A DNA stretch of 64,000 nt from Obelidium mucronatum (GCA_025765595.1 JAIVFH010000073.1:62001-126000), one strand, 5' to 3'. Positions 11,501-23,467 are shown, counted from the first letter of the stretch. Program-made: numbers and translations. Notes: a model not told the origin generated them from the letters alone.

Positions 11501-13834
11501 TCGACGAAGGAAAAGACGTACCCCCTGTAATTCTCGAAGCGATATTCGATGAAATCCAAACAAACGAAATCGTAATGAAAGAAGAACAACACGCGAAAGC
11601 AGGACCGGCAAACAGCCCCGCCCTCTCTTCCCACGTTAAAAAAGAAGCCGGCGATTCCATGGCCATGAAAACGGAAGCCCTTTTCAACAATATCATGAAA
11701 AACAACAAGCGTTCTGGAGTGTCGACGCCGTTAGCAGCTGATCAAGTATCATCGAAAAAATCAGCTTCATCACCGTTTTTCAGTGCGAGTCACTATGAGC
11801 ATGTGAAACCAATGTTTTCAATCATTTGGATGGCGATTTTGTCGGCCATCTCTGGCCCACTGCAAGACTCTGAAAACGCGGAACTGATTCGGATTGCATT
11901 GGAAGGGTTCAAGCATTCGGCGAGAATAGTGTGCATGTTTGAAATGGACACGGAACGCAAGTCATTCCTGTCAACGCTTGCGAAATGCACGCATCTCAAC
12001 AATTTATACGATTTGAAACCAAAGAATGTGGAGGCTATTAGTTGTTTATTGGATATTGCTCTTACGTCTGGGAATAATATTGGTGAAAACTGGATGGATG
12101 TTGTTTTGGCGACGCATCAGTTGGAAAAGATTCAGCAGTTGACAGCCGAAATTGCAACACAAAAGTAAGTGTACAAACATCCTTTTTTTTATATTCTTTT
12201 TCAATGCTTTCTTTCAAATTCATAAACAATAATATTAATCATTTCCAAAAAAAAAAAAAAAACAATAAAAAAAATAAAATAAAAAAATAAAACAGAGGAG
12301 CTGCAGATCCCAAAGCAAGGCCCACATCACCAAAGAAAGAAATCCGCCTCCTAAATGAAGAAGCCATTGCCGGTGCACTATGCCAATCAATGACCTTAAC
12401 AGTCGACAAAGTATTTGCTTCATCCGCAAAACTGAATGGAAACGCAATCGTTGAATTTGTCAAAGCCATGTGTATCGTATCATGGGATGAAATCACCAAC
12501 ACATCAGCAACAGCCGAACACCCCCGCATGTACTGCCTCCAAAGACTCGTTGAAATATCATATTACAACATGAACAGAATCCGAGTTGAATGGTCCAACC
12601 TGTGGGCGATTCTGGGAGAACACTTTAATCAAGTTGGGTGTCATAGTAATACTCAAGTATGCTTTTTCGCAATCGATAAGCTTCGACAGCTTTCAATGAA
12701 GTTTTTGGAGTTGGAGGAGTTGCCAAACTTTAAATTCCAAAAGGATTTCTTGAAGCCTTTTGAATTTGTTTTGGCGAATAATCTAGATGTGAAAATTAAG
12801 GATATGGCTTTGGCTTGTTTGCAGCAAATGATTCAAGCAAAAGCGAAATCAATGAAGTCGGGTTGGAAGGCCATGTTTGGTGCTTTCATAAGAGCCGCAA
12901 AAGAGCCACATGGTATGACTGTTTGACCAAAAAAAAAAAAAAAAAAAACTGAAGACTTATTTTTCTTGTTTAGAACAAATCTTGACACTCACATTTGACA
13001 TTGTCAAGTCAATATTCAAGAACTATTTTGAGCATATCGTTGCAAACCTTGCGTTTCCAGATTTTGTAAGCTGTATTGTTGTGTTTTGTAAAAACAAAAA
13101 GTACACAAAAACGAGGTATGGACTCCAAATAAGAAAACCCCCCCCCCCATCATATTCACACCCCCAAAAAAAAATCGACAGTCTTCAAGCAATCGAGCTG
13201 CTTCGACAATCATTCACTCGAATCCCTGAATTGGCAAAGATGCCTGGAGGAACCAAAATCCTCCAATCAACAGCCATACCAACCGAAAAAATCATGGCAG
13301 AAACCATCGCAGGAACTCCAGCAGCTCGATTAATTCTGAATGGAATGGAAAAGGCGAGTCAAGGAGGAGCAACATCAGGAATAACGTCCGCCACAACACC
13401 AGTCACGACGACTTCCCTGCAAGACATCAGCACCATCACCACAACCATGGAAGACATTTACTTTAAATTCTGGTTCCCCGTATTCCACGCGCTTTATCTT
13501 GTAATCATGACCTGTGAATTGGAAGTCCGAACACGCGCTTTGAATCACTTGTTTGATGCCTTGAAAGTCCATGGCTGCACATTTTCACATGATTCATGGG
13601 AAATAGTAGCCAATGGAGTTTTATTCCCGATTTTCGATGATTTGAAAAACTCGAAACCTGAAAGCGGTGGAAACACTGTCAGTAAATTTGCAAACAAGGA
13701 GGAAATGAACATGTGGGTTAGCACGACCATGATTCAAGTGTTGAAACAGTTTATTGACTTGTTTGGGCAATATTTGGATCCGCTAATGTTTTGTGTTGAT
13801 GGGATTTTTGATTTGTTGATTGTTTGTATGACAC

Positions 13835-13901
<67 letters not shown>

Positions 13902-15109
13902 GATGATCTGGAAACATAACGATATTTGGTTTTTTTTTGTAGAAAACGAGACATTGGCGAGAATCGGATCTACTTGCCTTCAACAGTTTATTGAGACGAA
14001 TATCCAAAAAATGGATGATGACATGTGGGAACGAGTCTGTGCGATTTTCATACACTTGTTCAAAGTGACAACCCCTGACGCCTTGTTCTTTGATTACCGC
14101 ATGGAAATGCCCCAAGAACCAACAGGAGCGGCGGCATCACCACCGCCACCCGAGAACGATGAACAAGATGCAGAAATAGGTGCAACAGTATTGAGATCAG
14201 AGACTGCTACAACAGGGCATGTTGTGGAAACTAGCACATTCTCGCCAGTTCAGTCTGCGGTTCCAGATATTACTGGTCGACCCAAGCCGTTGAAGAAAGA
14301 TTTTCCTGGAATTATTACCAAGTGTGTGCTGCATTTGCTTGTTATTCAGACTCTGCAAGAAGTCTTGTCGTCTGGTTCCGATGCAGTGTATAAATCGTTG
14401 GCGTCGAAGCACTTGTTTATTTTGATTGATTGCCTTGAAAGAAGTTATCAGTTTGCGAAAGCGTTTAACGAAGACATGGAGTTGAGGATGGCTCTGTACA
14501 GAATGGGTTTCATGAAGACGCTTCCAAATTTGTTGAAGCAAGAGACCAACAGCGTTTCAACATATATTGGTATCTTGATCAAAATGTATTCGGATCCTAG
14601 TGAAGAGAGGCAAGGTACTCGAGAGGAGATTGAAAAGAGATTGATTCCGTAAGAATTTATCTTTTGTTATTTATGGTTTACTTTTTTGGCTTGATGATGC
14701 TAATTATTATTATTATTATTATTTTTTTTAAAAAAATAGTCTGAGTTATAGCATCTTGGTGAATTACAATAGTCTCGATCCTGAATCCAAGAAGCGCAAC
14801 GTTGCTGCTTGGAGACCCGTTGTTGTAACCATCTTGAACGCAATGATTGACTTTGACGACAACCAATTCAAAACACACATTCCAATGTTTTACAACGAGG
14901 TCTTAAACTTGCTGCTGCAAGAAGTGAGCACAGATATTCGGCTCGTTATGCATTCGTTGTTGGTGCGGGCAGGGTTGGCATTCAACATTACGAAGCTGTC
15001 GCCGGCACCGACACAGCCGCAAACAGCAGCATCAGACTTGCCAGCAACCAAACACGCACAGCAACGCGAAGGAGTTCTTCAAGAATCGCGTTCGCAACTG
15101 TCAATTTGA
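8536..15109 (+). CDS. SEC7: SEC7/BIG-type ARF guanine nucleotide exchange factor
   Basis: Thirteen exons (8536-8650, 8707-9505, 9584-9715, 9802-10081, 10186-10860, 10922-11043, 11113-11412, 11496-12164, 12296-12912, 12974-13115, 13182-13837, 13943-14648, 14740-15109), 1860 aa, the usual size for this family. It activates ARF GTPases at the trans-Golgi. Order: DCB region at the N-terminus, an acidic/Ser insert (about 100-150), HUS region, the catalytic Sec7 domain (about 655-850) with [11 protein letters not shown] carrying the glutamic finger and [16 protein letters not shown], then HDS helical repeats. The C-terminal tail is Pro/Ala/Gln-rich. Intron 11 has a 62-base T run just after its donor. 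The exon 10/11 junction uses GTATGG at 13116, chosen because it alone keeps the frame. Confidence 0.96.
13839..13900 (+). repeat. 62-base poly-T tract in SEC7 intron 11
   Basis: An uninterrupted run of T begins two bases into the intron whose donor is at 13838. The true length is likely uncertain because such runs are prone to sequencing and assembly error. Confidence 0.9.
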
Positions 15110-15240
15110 GGCAGATATTTTTCTGTTTTTACTTTATTATTCAACACCCAAAAAAAAGAGATTTCCATCCAATGCCAATGTCTCACCAGTGATTTGCAGA
15201 TCAGCACGATTACAGCACAGCAGGATTTCAACCAACCAGC

Positions 15241-16671
15241 ATGGCGCCCCCTCCAGCGCCTTATACGCCGCCGGCGGCGGTGGCAGCGGCGCGGACGGGC
15301 TCGCAGCGGCAGGAAGCGGGCAGACGAACGCCGCCGAGCCGGCAGACGTCGGCCACCAAGGAGGAGCTGCTGAGAATGCAGCAGCAGCTCGAAAAGTACT
15401 GCGACGCGTCGCGGCCGCGCAGCGCAGCACAGGGCGGCGAGCCGCGGCGCCGCTCGTCGGTCGGCGCGCCGCTGCCGGACACGCCGCGGCGCCGCGCGTC
15501 GCCGGACTCGAGCTCGACGCCGTCGCTGGCGTCTGCGTCTGCGTCCGCGAGTGCGAGTGCGCCGCCGCCGCCGCGCGAGAAGCCGCGCGAGAAGCCGCCG
15601 CCGCCGGCCGCGGCGTTTCCGTTCCCGAGCGTGCAGCAGCTGCCGCCAAAGAAGCTGGACCCGATCCACGCGTCCGTCGCCACGCCGCCGCAGCGCGGCC
15701 GCCGCCTCGATCCAATCAAGAAGCAGGCGGACTTTGCCGAACTCAAAATGAACGCCTTTGCGACGCTGCAGCAGACGTCAGACGAGTCCATCGCGTCTCT
15801 GATGGACCCGACAAGCTCGCCCATTGTAGCTGCTGCCGTTGCTGCCACCGTGTCACAGCAGCAGCTGCTGCAGGAACAACCACAACCACAACCACAACTA
15901 CAGTCAAACGCAATAGATGACAAGGAGGAGGAAAGCTGCTCATCCACTGATGTGACTGCTTGTCAATCGATCACCTCCGGAATGAGTGACGGAGACGAGG
16001 CGCTAGATCGAGTACGTATTCTTTTTGATTTTGTTTGTCTTTCTGCCTTTCTCATCCCTCTCCTTCCTCATTCAAGGTTCTCTCTCTGGGTCAAATTGTG
16101 CCTCAGGAACGACACCACATTCATAAACACTGGCATACTCCCATTATTCCGCCCAATGCTGCCGAATTGGAAATTATTAGGGATCTAGAGACTAGGGTAA
16201 GTTTGTCATATTATTAAGCAACAACTTACATCAATACCAAAAAAAAATAAACAGCTAGCAAGTGAACTAATGTCGGACCCAAATCTAACAGATATTCCTG
16301 CAGATACCACCAACTCTGGCATGACAACAGCAGAAAAGGTTGAATCCACTTCAACAGCAACAGCAGCACCACCCTCTCAACTATCACTGCTCATCAAAAA
16401 TGCAAACCTCAAGATGGAGAAACTCAAAGCGGAACGGGAAGCGGAACGCGAACGCGCCGCAATGGAGTCAACGCGGCATCGATTAGAGAGACAAGCCCAA
16501 AAGTCTGCAAAAAGTGTAGAAGAACAGTTTGAAGAAGACTTTTTGGAAGATTTAACAGACTGTTTTTGGTGTTGTCGAAGGAAACAAAAGAAAGTGGCGC
16601 CAACCAAGCTTTCTGTGTATGAACAACAAAAACTTGAAATGAAGCAACGCAAGAATACGAGGAAAAAGTAA
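15241..16671 (+). CDS. Uncharacterised protein with GC-rich disordered N-terminus and Cys-rich basic C-terminus
   Basis: Three exons (15241-16011, 16077-16196, 16255-16671), 435 aa. The family is not recognised. Residues 1-250 are disordered, rich in Ala/Pro/Arg/Ser, with one short predicted helix (EELLRMQQQLEKY). Exon 2 encodes the most protein-like part: LGQIVPQERHHIHKHWH, then TPIIPPNAAELEIIRDLE. Exon 3 has a charged helix (MEKLKAEREAERERAAME) and a striking tail, LTDCFWCCRRKQKK, near the C-terminus. Cysteines beside a basic run suggest lipid modification or metal binding. The first exon is far richer in GC than the rest. It sits 131 bp after SEC7 and convergent with ALKBH6. Confidence 0.75.
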
Positions 16672-16758
16672 CGCAAGGACTTGTCCGCCCTTCTCTATAT
16701 ATATATAATTTTTTTGTAATAATAAAACCAAAAAAAAAAACAAGTCTTTCCTATTCTT

Positions 16759-17621
16759 TCAGCGCTTCTTCCCAAAGAGACTTGAAATCTTTGACACTTT
16801 TGCTGCAACACGGAATGTCAAGCTCACGCGTGGTTGTGTTCTTCTCAACAGCACGCCACTTTCATCTTCCGCATCCATCCCAGCCTCTACCCAATTGTTG
16901 ATGGTCGCACGTGTCACAAAATCCTCCACATTGTCACTGATTCCATGTAAATAAGCGTCATACATATCGTCCTTTAGAATGACAAGACTTCGCGGTTTCA
17001 AGAGAAATCGAAAGTCTGGCTTCCGCCGACGATTCCCACCATCCCCTTCTTCTTCTTCACCATTATCCTCATTATCATTATCATCATTGGCACTCAAATT
17101 CTCATCAAGATTTCTTCGCTTATAAAATTCAAGGATTGTGTATTCGCCCAACGAAACAGTAGCCACAGTTGGCTTGTACGCAGGTCCATCCAGATGCGGC
17201 ATTATCCCTTGCCCAGGCAGGTACTCATTCACCAGACAGTTGTTTGCAGTTTCTTGAGGAGATTTGGAGTCAAATACAAAGACGGTGGGGTTTTCGATTG
17301 AGATTCGGGTGGCAATGGTTGCGAGCCAAGGAGGGAGGGGTTCATAGAGGGCAGTGTTGTTTTTGGCGAGGGGTGTACAGCCCCATGTTTGGAGGCGTCG
17401 ATTCGACAGTTTGGTCCTATTTTTTTTTTTTTTTTTTTTAAATAACGAATGTGGGTTGTTTGTTGTTGAGAGTTTGTGATGGAATGGACTTCGAAAGTGT
17501 TTTTGGATCACCATTTGGGCAGCGGAGCAGTGTTGACTTTGAAGAGAAGATTCTCTTCTTCTGCAACAGAAACAAAGTCAGGAATGTATGTGAGAGAGGG
17601 TGGGATTGGTGCCGCAAGCAT
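16759..17621 (-). CDS. ALKBH6: ALKBH6-like 2-oxoglutarate/Fe(II) dioxygenase
   Basis: Two exons (17621-17512, 17416-16759), 255 aa, close to the 238 of human ALKBH6. The start reads through IPDFVSVAEEENLLF to PKW/TKL, the family's N-terminal pattern. Family motifs follow: LSNRRLQTWGC, VNEYLPGQGIMPHLDGP with iron ligands His111 and Asp113, TVSLGEYTILEFY, a distal His194 in LHGIS and the 2-oxoglutarate-side Arg in RVSLTFR. An acidic, low-complexity loop (about 141-165) interrupts the jelly roll and is variable in the family. ALKBH6 belongs to the AlkB nucleic-acid demethylase superfamily; its substrate is poorly established. The 95-nt intron ends in an A-run. Confidence 0.93.
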
Positions 17622-17767
17622 GTATTTTTTTTTTGCACAAGGTGTTTTTATTAAAATGTGTTGAAATCACAACACCTGGTGTTATTACACGCTCCTTCCT
17701 TCCTTCTCTCTCTCTTTTTATTTTTTTATTTTTCATTCAATTTTGAAACACACACGAGTCGCCAATG

Positions 17768-18786
17768 TCACCATCGCAGCTTCTGTAGAAAAGACACAGT
17801 ATGTACCACCTTTGCATGAATCAACATCAACCCCTTCTCAACAATCTCCTTAGCCTCCATAACCCCCGTCCCTTCCACCGTAAAGTAAAACCTATCTGGT
17901 TTCGCATTATAATCAAACGGCGCATCCGGGTCCGGTTCCTCCTCATCCGCCCCATTAGGTCCCACCGGCCACTCCTTTTTCGCATCCGTCTCAACCCAAT
18001 ACGTAGTATGACGCAATTTGTTGTGCGGATCGTATTCAAAAGCGATCGCGGCAACAGGACTCCATTTGGCGTGTTCCTTGGCGGTTCCCTTCTTGGCGAT
18101 GCATCGCATTCGGACTTCTTGGCCTTGACGCAGTTTCACAATCACGACCCCCTTGTCGTCGTCGGAGCTGAAGTATGGGGTCACGTCCGGGTTGGAGGAT
18201 ACGAGGTCGCGGGCTGTCACGTCGCGGTTGTATTCTGTGTCGCAGCGGACGTTGAGTGTGAATACTACGGAGCAGTTTTCGCAATATCTTTTTTTTTTTT
18301 TTTGGTTTGTTGTATGGGAGAGGGGTTGGTTTTTTTTTTTTGATTTGGTGTTGTGTGGGTGAGTGAAAAAATCAAAATGGTTGAGGGGGCTCTCGAGCTT
18401 CTTTTGGTACTCACTCTGCACAGTTACAGTCTCGTGTATAAGTGATTTCTCGAATATTGTTGGACATGAGTGGTATAAGACCGAGACGGTGTGAAATCAT
18501 TTCATCTACAAGCACAGACTAACATAAATGTGCCCAGAGTTCAGTTGCAAAATAACGAAAACAACAAAAACAAAAACAGGGTTAGCTCCGCACATACGCT
18601 GTTGTTTTCAATGTCCACGAGATCAATGGCCATTGTCGGCACTTCGGCAATCATAATTCGTCTGAGAGAGTTTGCTACGGCCAAGTCACAGTTCCAGAGG
18701 ACAAAGGTCAGACTGCGTGAGGCAGCATCGATGCTGCGTACTTCGACTTGGGGCCCGCGGGCATCGCCCATTGATGATGACGCCAT
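17768..18786 (-). CDS. RPB3: RNA polymerase II subunit RPB3
   Basis: Three exons (18786-18598, 18518-18415, 18287-17768), 270 aa. RPB3 forms the alpha-like assembly platform with RPB11 in RNA polymerase II. The alpha motif near the start ([20 protein letters not shown]) and [13 protein letters not shown] are canonical. The zinc loop is intact, with Cys94, Cys96, Cys100 and Cys103 split by an intron after Ala97-Glu98. The C-terminal dimerisation part has the [16 protein letters not shown] signature. The protein ends shortly after, without the long tail seen in budding yeast. The second intron (127 nt) ends in an A-run before AG. Only 74 bp separate its ATG from the stop of the upstream fumarate reductase gene on the same strand. 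Confidence 0.97.
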
Positions 18787-18860
18787 TTTGTTGTGTGTGT
18801 GTGTGTGAGGGTGTTGTTACTTTATTTGATTTTTATTTTATTTTATTTCATTTTCAATTT

Positions 18861-20663
18861 TTACTTCATTGATGCCATCCCTGCTATTCTTCCAAATACT
18901 ACGCTGCTCAGCAACGAGTTTCCTGCAAGTCTATTCCAACCATCAACCCCACATGATACTTCTCCACAGCAAAACAGGTTGGCGATTGGCTCATGGGCTT
19001 CAGTCATGGCTTGCGCTTCGCTGGTGATTCTTAATCCTCCCATCGTGTAATGACGAACTGGAGTAATCAGAGCAGCATCTAAATAGCATCAGCAACGATT
19101 TTTTTGTTTTAAAAAAAAGTTCAGTCACCAAAAAAAAAAAAAAAAATGTTTAAGAAGTAGGGAAGAATTTTGCAACTTACAAATCACTTCATCAGGTTTG
19201 AATAATGTTGGGATAGTACTTTTCCCAAATCGATCTTTGGAAACGGTCTCTTCTTCATTGATACAGACTTCTGCTTGGAGTGTCTTTGGATCCAAGCCGT
19301 ACTGGTTGGCAAGAGCGGCTAGTGTTTCGAATCTCGCCACTAATCCGCGCTTTTGGTAAAAGCCAATCGCTGCTTCTCCATATGAAGAAACGACATGTTG
19401 ATTCATGATCATGAGAACCGTTGATGGTGTCGTTGTAGGAGAGGTTTTGTCCTTGTTTTCGGGCAGCAAACCAAGAATTGCTTGGGAAACAGCATCACGA
19501 GTTGTTAATTCATTCACAAAGCGTGAAGAGGTTTTGAGATCGATTAAAAGAGCGCCGTATGCGCGAAGAGACTCGGGCGCTATGCATAGATTTTTTAGTT
19601 AGAAGGACGGTGGGGGGGTACAACGATGAGTTACCCAAAATTTTAACATTGGCGCCTGGGTCCTTGGGGTCAACAAATCCAGTAGGGTGAATCTGAACTT
19701 GGTCCAAATCTGCTGCTAATGCACCGAATTCCATTCCTAATTTCACGCCATCTCCAGTTGCCCATGGTCCATTTGTGGTGGCAAGTCTGGCGTGTTGCGG
19801 AGTGTATGTCTGAATCAATGACGAAGGGCCCGCGCTATCTGCAGCGTATCCACCCGTCGCGAGAATCACACTGTCGGCAATCATTTGATGGCATGTACCT
19901 GTTGTGGCGTAATCAAATTGGACGCCGGTTACGCGTTTTCCTTTTTCGCCGAGTAGCTTTGTTGCCTTTGCGCCGGTTATCACCTTGATTGTGTTGGGTT
20001 CGAAATTGGGGCTTGTGGCGGTGGAATCCATGGTTTCATTGGGAGACAATGTTGACACATGCATTTGAAGCGCTCTCATGATATCCCATCCAACAGCTTT
20101 TGGTTTCCCGTCCAGCTCCTTCTCGCGATGCGTTCTTGGGACCTAAGAAAAAATCGATGGGGGGGGGTAAAGTTGGCTTTTTTGTTGGGGGTTGGTGTTG
20201 TTCCTGAACAAAAATTTACCGAGTGTCCCCCACACTGGGAAACCTCGTCCAACACAATGCCATATCGTTCGAGAAACTTCCACGCATCTACCGACTGCTG
20301 GGCCAGAATCGAAACGAGCTGGGGATCTGCCTTGTGCTTCCCGGCAGTGAGGGTGTCGGCCACGAAGGCATCGACGGAATCGGCGATGCCGAGTTGAGTC
20401 TGGACCAGCGAGGGGGCGGCATTCATTCCTGGAGACAGAAAGACAGAAAGACAGGCGATCAGAAGTCAGAAGTCAGAAGAGAAGAACAACTGAAGAGAAG
20501 CACCGCTGGACGCCTTCGCCGAGTTGCCGCCGGCGCGCGCCTCCTTCTCGAGGACCGTCACGGCGGCGCCGAGCTGCGCCGCCTCGATCGCCGCCGAAAG
20601 ACCGGCGAGGCCGCCGCCGACAACAACGGTGCTGCGCGCGAGCGACGAGTGTGCCAGCATCAT
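18861..20663 (-). CDS. Soluble FAD-dependent fumarate reductase (FRD1/OSM1-like)
   Basis: Five exons (20663-20504, 20428-20220, 20142-19635, 19579-19181, 19078-18861), 497 aa, matching yeast Frd1/Osm1. It would reduce fumarate to succinate using reduced flavin, which reoxidises FADH2/NADH when oxygen is short. Motifs: dinucleotide-binding VVVGGGLAGLSAA near the start, GGNSAKASSGMNA, QCGGHSVPRTH, DSVILATGGYAAD, HPTGFVDP, HYTMGGLRI and the C-terminal FCCGEVSCGVDGWNRLAGNS. No signal peptide, cytochrome b5 or heme domain is fused. Exon 1 is markedly GC-rich. Four CACGAGT motifs lie within 120 bp upstream. Confidence 0.94.
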
Positions 20664-21092
20664 CGTGAGTCACGAGTTGTTTTTATTTCTTTCTTTCGCG
20701 GCGACAACTCGGTATTTATGCAGCACGAGTCACGAGTCAATGCGCGTCATCATTACATGGCATGGGCGTGCTGCACCACGAGTCTGAGCTGAACAGTGCG
20801 TCATGCCATGACGAGTGATGCAGTCTGTGGTGTTTGCTTTATTGGGGGTCACGGAGTTGGAAAGGATGACGCTGGTTCTACTTTGGTCCTGGACCTGCTT
20901 TTTCTTTTTTGCTTGGTCCGGACAGTCAGCCTTGTCGGACTTGATGATGTTGTTCAAAGGTGGATAAGCTTTTGGGGTGGATTGCCAATTCAGGGGTGGA
21001 GAAGTTGCTTGGAGCTGTGCCACGGCTTACAATATAAAATGGTAAGGCAAGTTAAACCATAATACTCCAGATCAAAAGCAACCAAATTCACA
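20664..21092. promoter_or_regulatory. Divergent promoter region with four CACGAGT motifs
   Basis: 429 bp separate the fumarate reductase start (minus) from the BCS1-like start (plus). CACGAGT occurs at 20671, 20724, 20731 and 20777, and the longer form GAGTCACGAGT occurs twice (20667 and 20727). The cluster lies on the fumarate reductase side. No gene is seen. The regulatory role is an inference from repetition and position. Confidence 0.4.
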
Positions 21093-23185
21093 ATGTTTAA
21101 AATCGCTTCGATTGCCACATCTTTGAATGAAGGATGGCGAACAATCAAGAAGGGAATGCGTGAGTCCCTTGATGCTGAAAACGAAGGAAGTCTCCGCCCC
21201 GTTGCTGGTAAGGAGTTACTCGAATTTCGAATCTTGTTATAATGATTTGTTCTGACACTGTTACTTGTTCTGCAGAAATGATTACTGGAGCGCAGATGCA
21301 AGGATGCTTGATGGCATTCCTCCCTCAACTCATCAACGTCAATTCTGGAAACATGGTTGTCGACATGTTCATTGTCTCGTCTTTGGTTACTTTAATCATG
21401 TCCGTGATTGGTCTTCTCGGCAGTACCATCCGCCAAATCATTGACGATGATTCCTCTCTTCAAAACGACATCAACCTCTGTGTAAAGGTTGAATTTCACC
21501 GCATGGACAAATGGAATGAAGCCCAAGAGAACGTTCACTGGAAAGCTCTGGCTTGGATGATCACTGAACGGTCCAAGCAGGAAACCAAAGGTCAATTCCG
21601 AATGATTCCCTATGTTCCCGAAAATGATGGAGATTCGAGCGATGAGGAAGAGGAGGAATTGTACGAGTCGGATATCACTATTCCACAGTTCAACATTCTG
21701 CCCTTGGGAAATCGTGAATTGGAAATTGAGTACAATGGTGCACGGTTCATTATCCAGTTCGACAACAGCAACACTCCACAACAATCTGGCGGCGAAGATG
21801 ATAAAAACCAGAGACACGTGGACCCTTTGATTAACCGTGAACCACCCATTCTGATTCGTCGAATTGATGGTGAAACCGCCACACTGGAATGGATGCAAAA
21901 CACTCTCAACGAAATCACAAAAGTCTACGCCAAAGCCCAAGCTTCCAAGAAAAGACGTGCTCGTTACGAACGACCAGCTGACTGCTCCTGGTGGCGATGG
22001 GTTCAAACTCTCAAGTCCACTCGTGGTTTATCCTCTGTTGCTCTTGACGAAACCCAGGAAACTCTGTTGTTGAAGGACTTGGAAACTTTTGCAAACGACA
22101 AGGATTTTTATAAACGAATGGGTCTTCCATACCGTCGTGGATACCTGTTCAGTGGAAAGCCAGGAACAGGAAAAACCAGTTTAATCAACGCCATCTCTGC
22201 CACTTACAATCGTGATCTGTACTACATCAACTTGCAAGACATCAAAAGTGATAACGAATTGCAGTCTGCATTTGCCTCTGTTTCCAAAAACTCCATCATT
22301 GTTTTCGAAGACATTGATGCTCAGTCCGCCGAAGTCCACACGCGTGAAAGAAGATTCGCCCTCAAAAAGGTTGACAAAATGCGTGCTCTCAAGGAAAAGG
22401 AACTTGAAATCAAAAAGAAGAAGCGCGAAGCCGCAGAAGCAAAACTGATTGAAGCCGAAACGGCCGATGCCACTGAAGAGGAAGTCAAGAAACCCAAAAA
22501 GACATTAGACGAAATTTGGAAAGATGATGACGATGATTTCAGTGACTTTGGAATGGGTGGATTTGGATCTGGGTTTGGTACTTCAATGATGGGTCCGTCT
22601 CTGCCAACGGGTATGGGCTTTGGTGACTTGAAGCTCGGAAAAGGCTCTCTGTTTTCTGGATTCACCTTGAGTATGTTGCTCAACTGTCTTGATGGCCACA
22701 TGCTTCCGGAAAACGTTGTCATTATTATGACTTCCAATCACCCAGAAGTGTTGGACCCTGCTCTTATCCGACCTGGTCGTATCGATCTCCACCTTTCTCT
22801 TGGCTACTGCACCCGCTACCAAATGAACCGCATGTACCAAAGCGTCATGAATGACAAGGAAGCCTCCATTGACTTTACCGCATACCCCGTTCCTGAACAC
22901 GTTATTGCTCCTTGTGATGCCCTGCGGATAATGATTCTCTATCGATCCAACCCTTCCATTATTCCGGTACGATTGATGGAACGTGGCATTGAGCTCCTTG
23001 ATGGAAAACCGCTGACAACGGGAATTCAAGCTGGGGAGTCGGCAATGGCTCTTGATCTGAAAGAAAACTTTGACTCTAGCATTTCGATCGATTCTGGAAA
23101 CAGCTCTTGTAGTGATTTGGGTAGCGAGAATGGAGACACTATGGATGGCTTGAAGTTAAGGAAGAGCTATGCTGGGGAAGAGTAA
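21093..23185 (+). CDS. BCS1-like AAA ATPase
   Basis: Two exons (21093-21207, 21276-23185), 674 aa. BCS1-type AAA proteins are membrane-anchored; Bcs1 itself moves folded Rieske protein across the inner mitochondrial membrane. A single transmembrane helix lies at about 68-90 (VDMFIVSSLVTLIMSVIGLLG) after a basic N-terminus, the typical internal-signal layout. The BCS1-N region follows, then Walker A GKPGTGKTS (about 331), Walker B SIIVFEDIDAQ (about 377) and SNHPEVLDPALIRPGRID (about 526). Between Walker B and the sensor region lies an insert of about 110 residues: a Lys/Glu coiled coil, then an Asp run and a Gly/Met/Phe-rich loop. Such inserts occur in fungal BCS1 paralogues, so this is more likely a paralogue than the Rieske chaperone itself. 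Confidence 0.9.
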
Positions 23186-23194
23186 ATCACAACT

Positions 23195-23467
23195 TTAAAA
23201 TAATAAATTGTACTTCAGAATCAATCCTTGGAAATGGTTTAATGTTTCAACAAAGCGTTCATTTACAAATTCGGACGTTTCCACATGGTTTTTATACAGC
23301 GTCAGCTTGTTTTTATTCTGATGGTACTCTGTGACCAGCAGTGATAGAGCTTTCCAGGTGTTAATACCTTTTGATTTTTGATAAATTATTAAATCATAAA
23401 CAAAAGACGCGTCAACAAGATAAGTTCTTCGCCATTCCTCCAGTGTGCTAGAGTTTGCCCTTGACAC
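23195..23467 (-). pseudogene. Orphan 3' exon or gene fragment
   Basis: A 90-codon open frame on the minus strand ending at 23195. It contains no ATG; it opens on GTG inside the neighbouring tandem repeat. The composition is protein-like (LEEWRRTYLVDASFVYDLII, NERFVETLNHFQGLILKY) and not low-complexity, so it may be the last exon of a gene whose upstream part was lost or replaced by the repeat. No family is recognised. It could also be a chance ORF. Confidence 0.3.

Noticed and set aside
15079..15947. Several long ORFs on both strands over the GC-rich exon at 15241
   Set aside because: High GC removes stop codons in all frames. Only the plus frame splices cleanly to two further exons.
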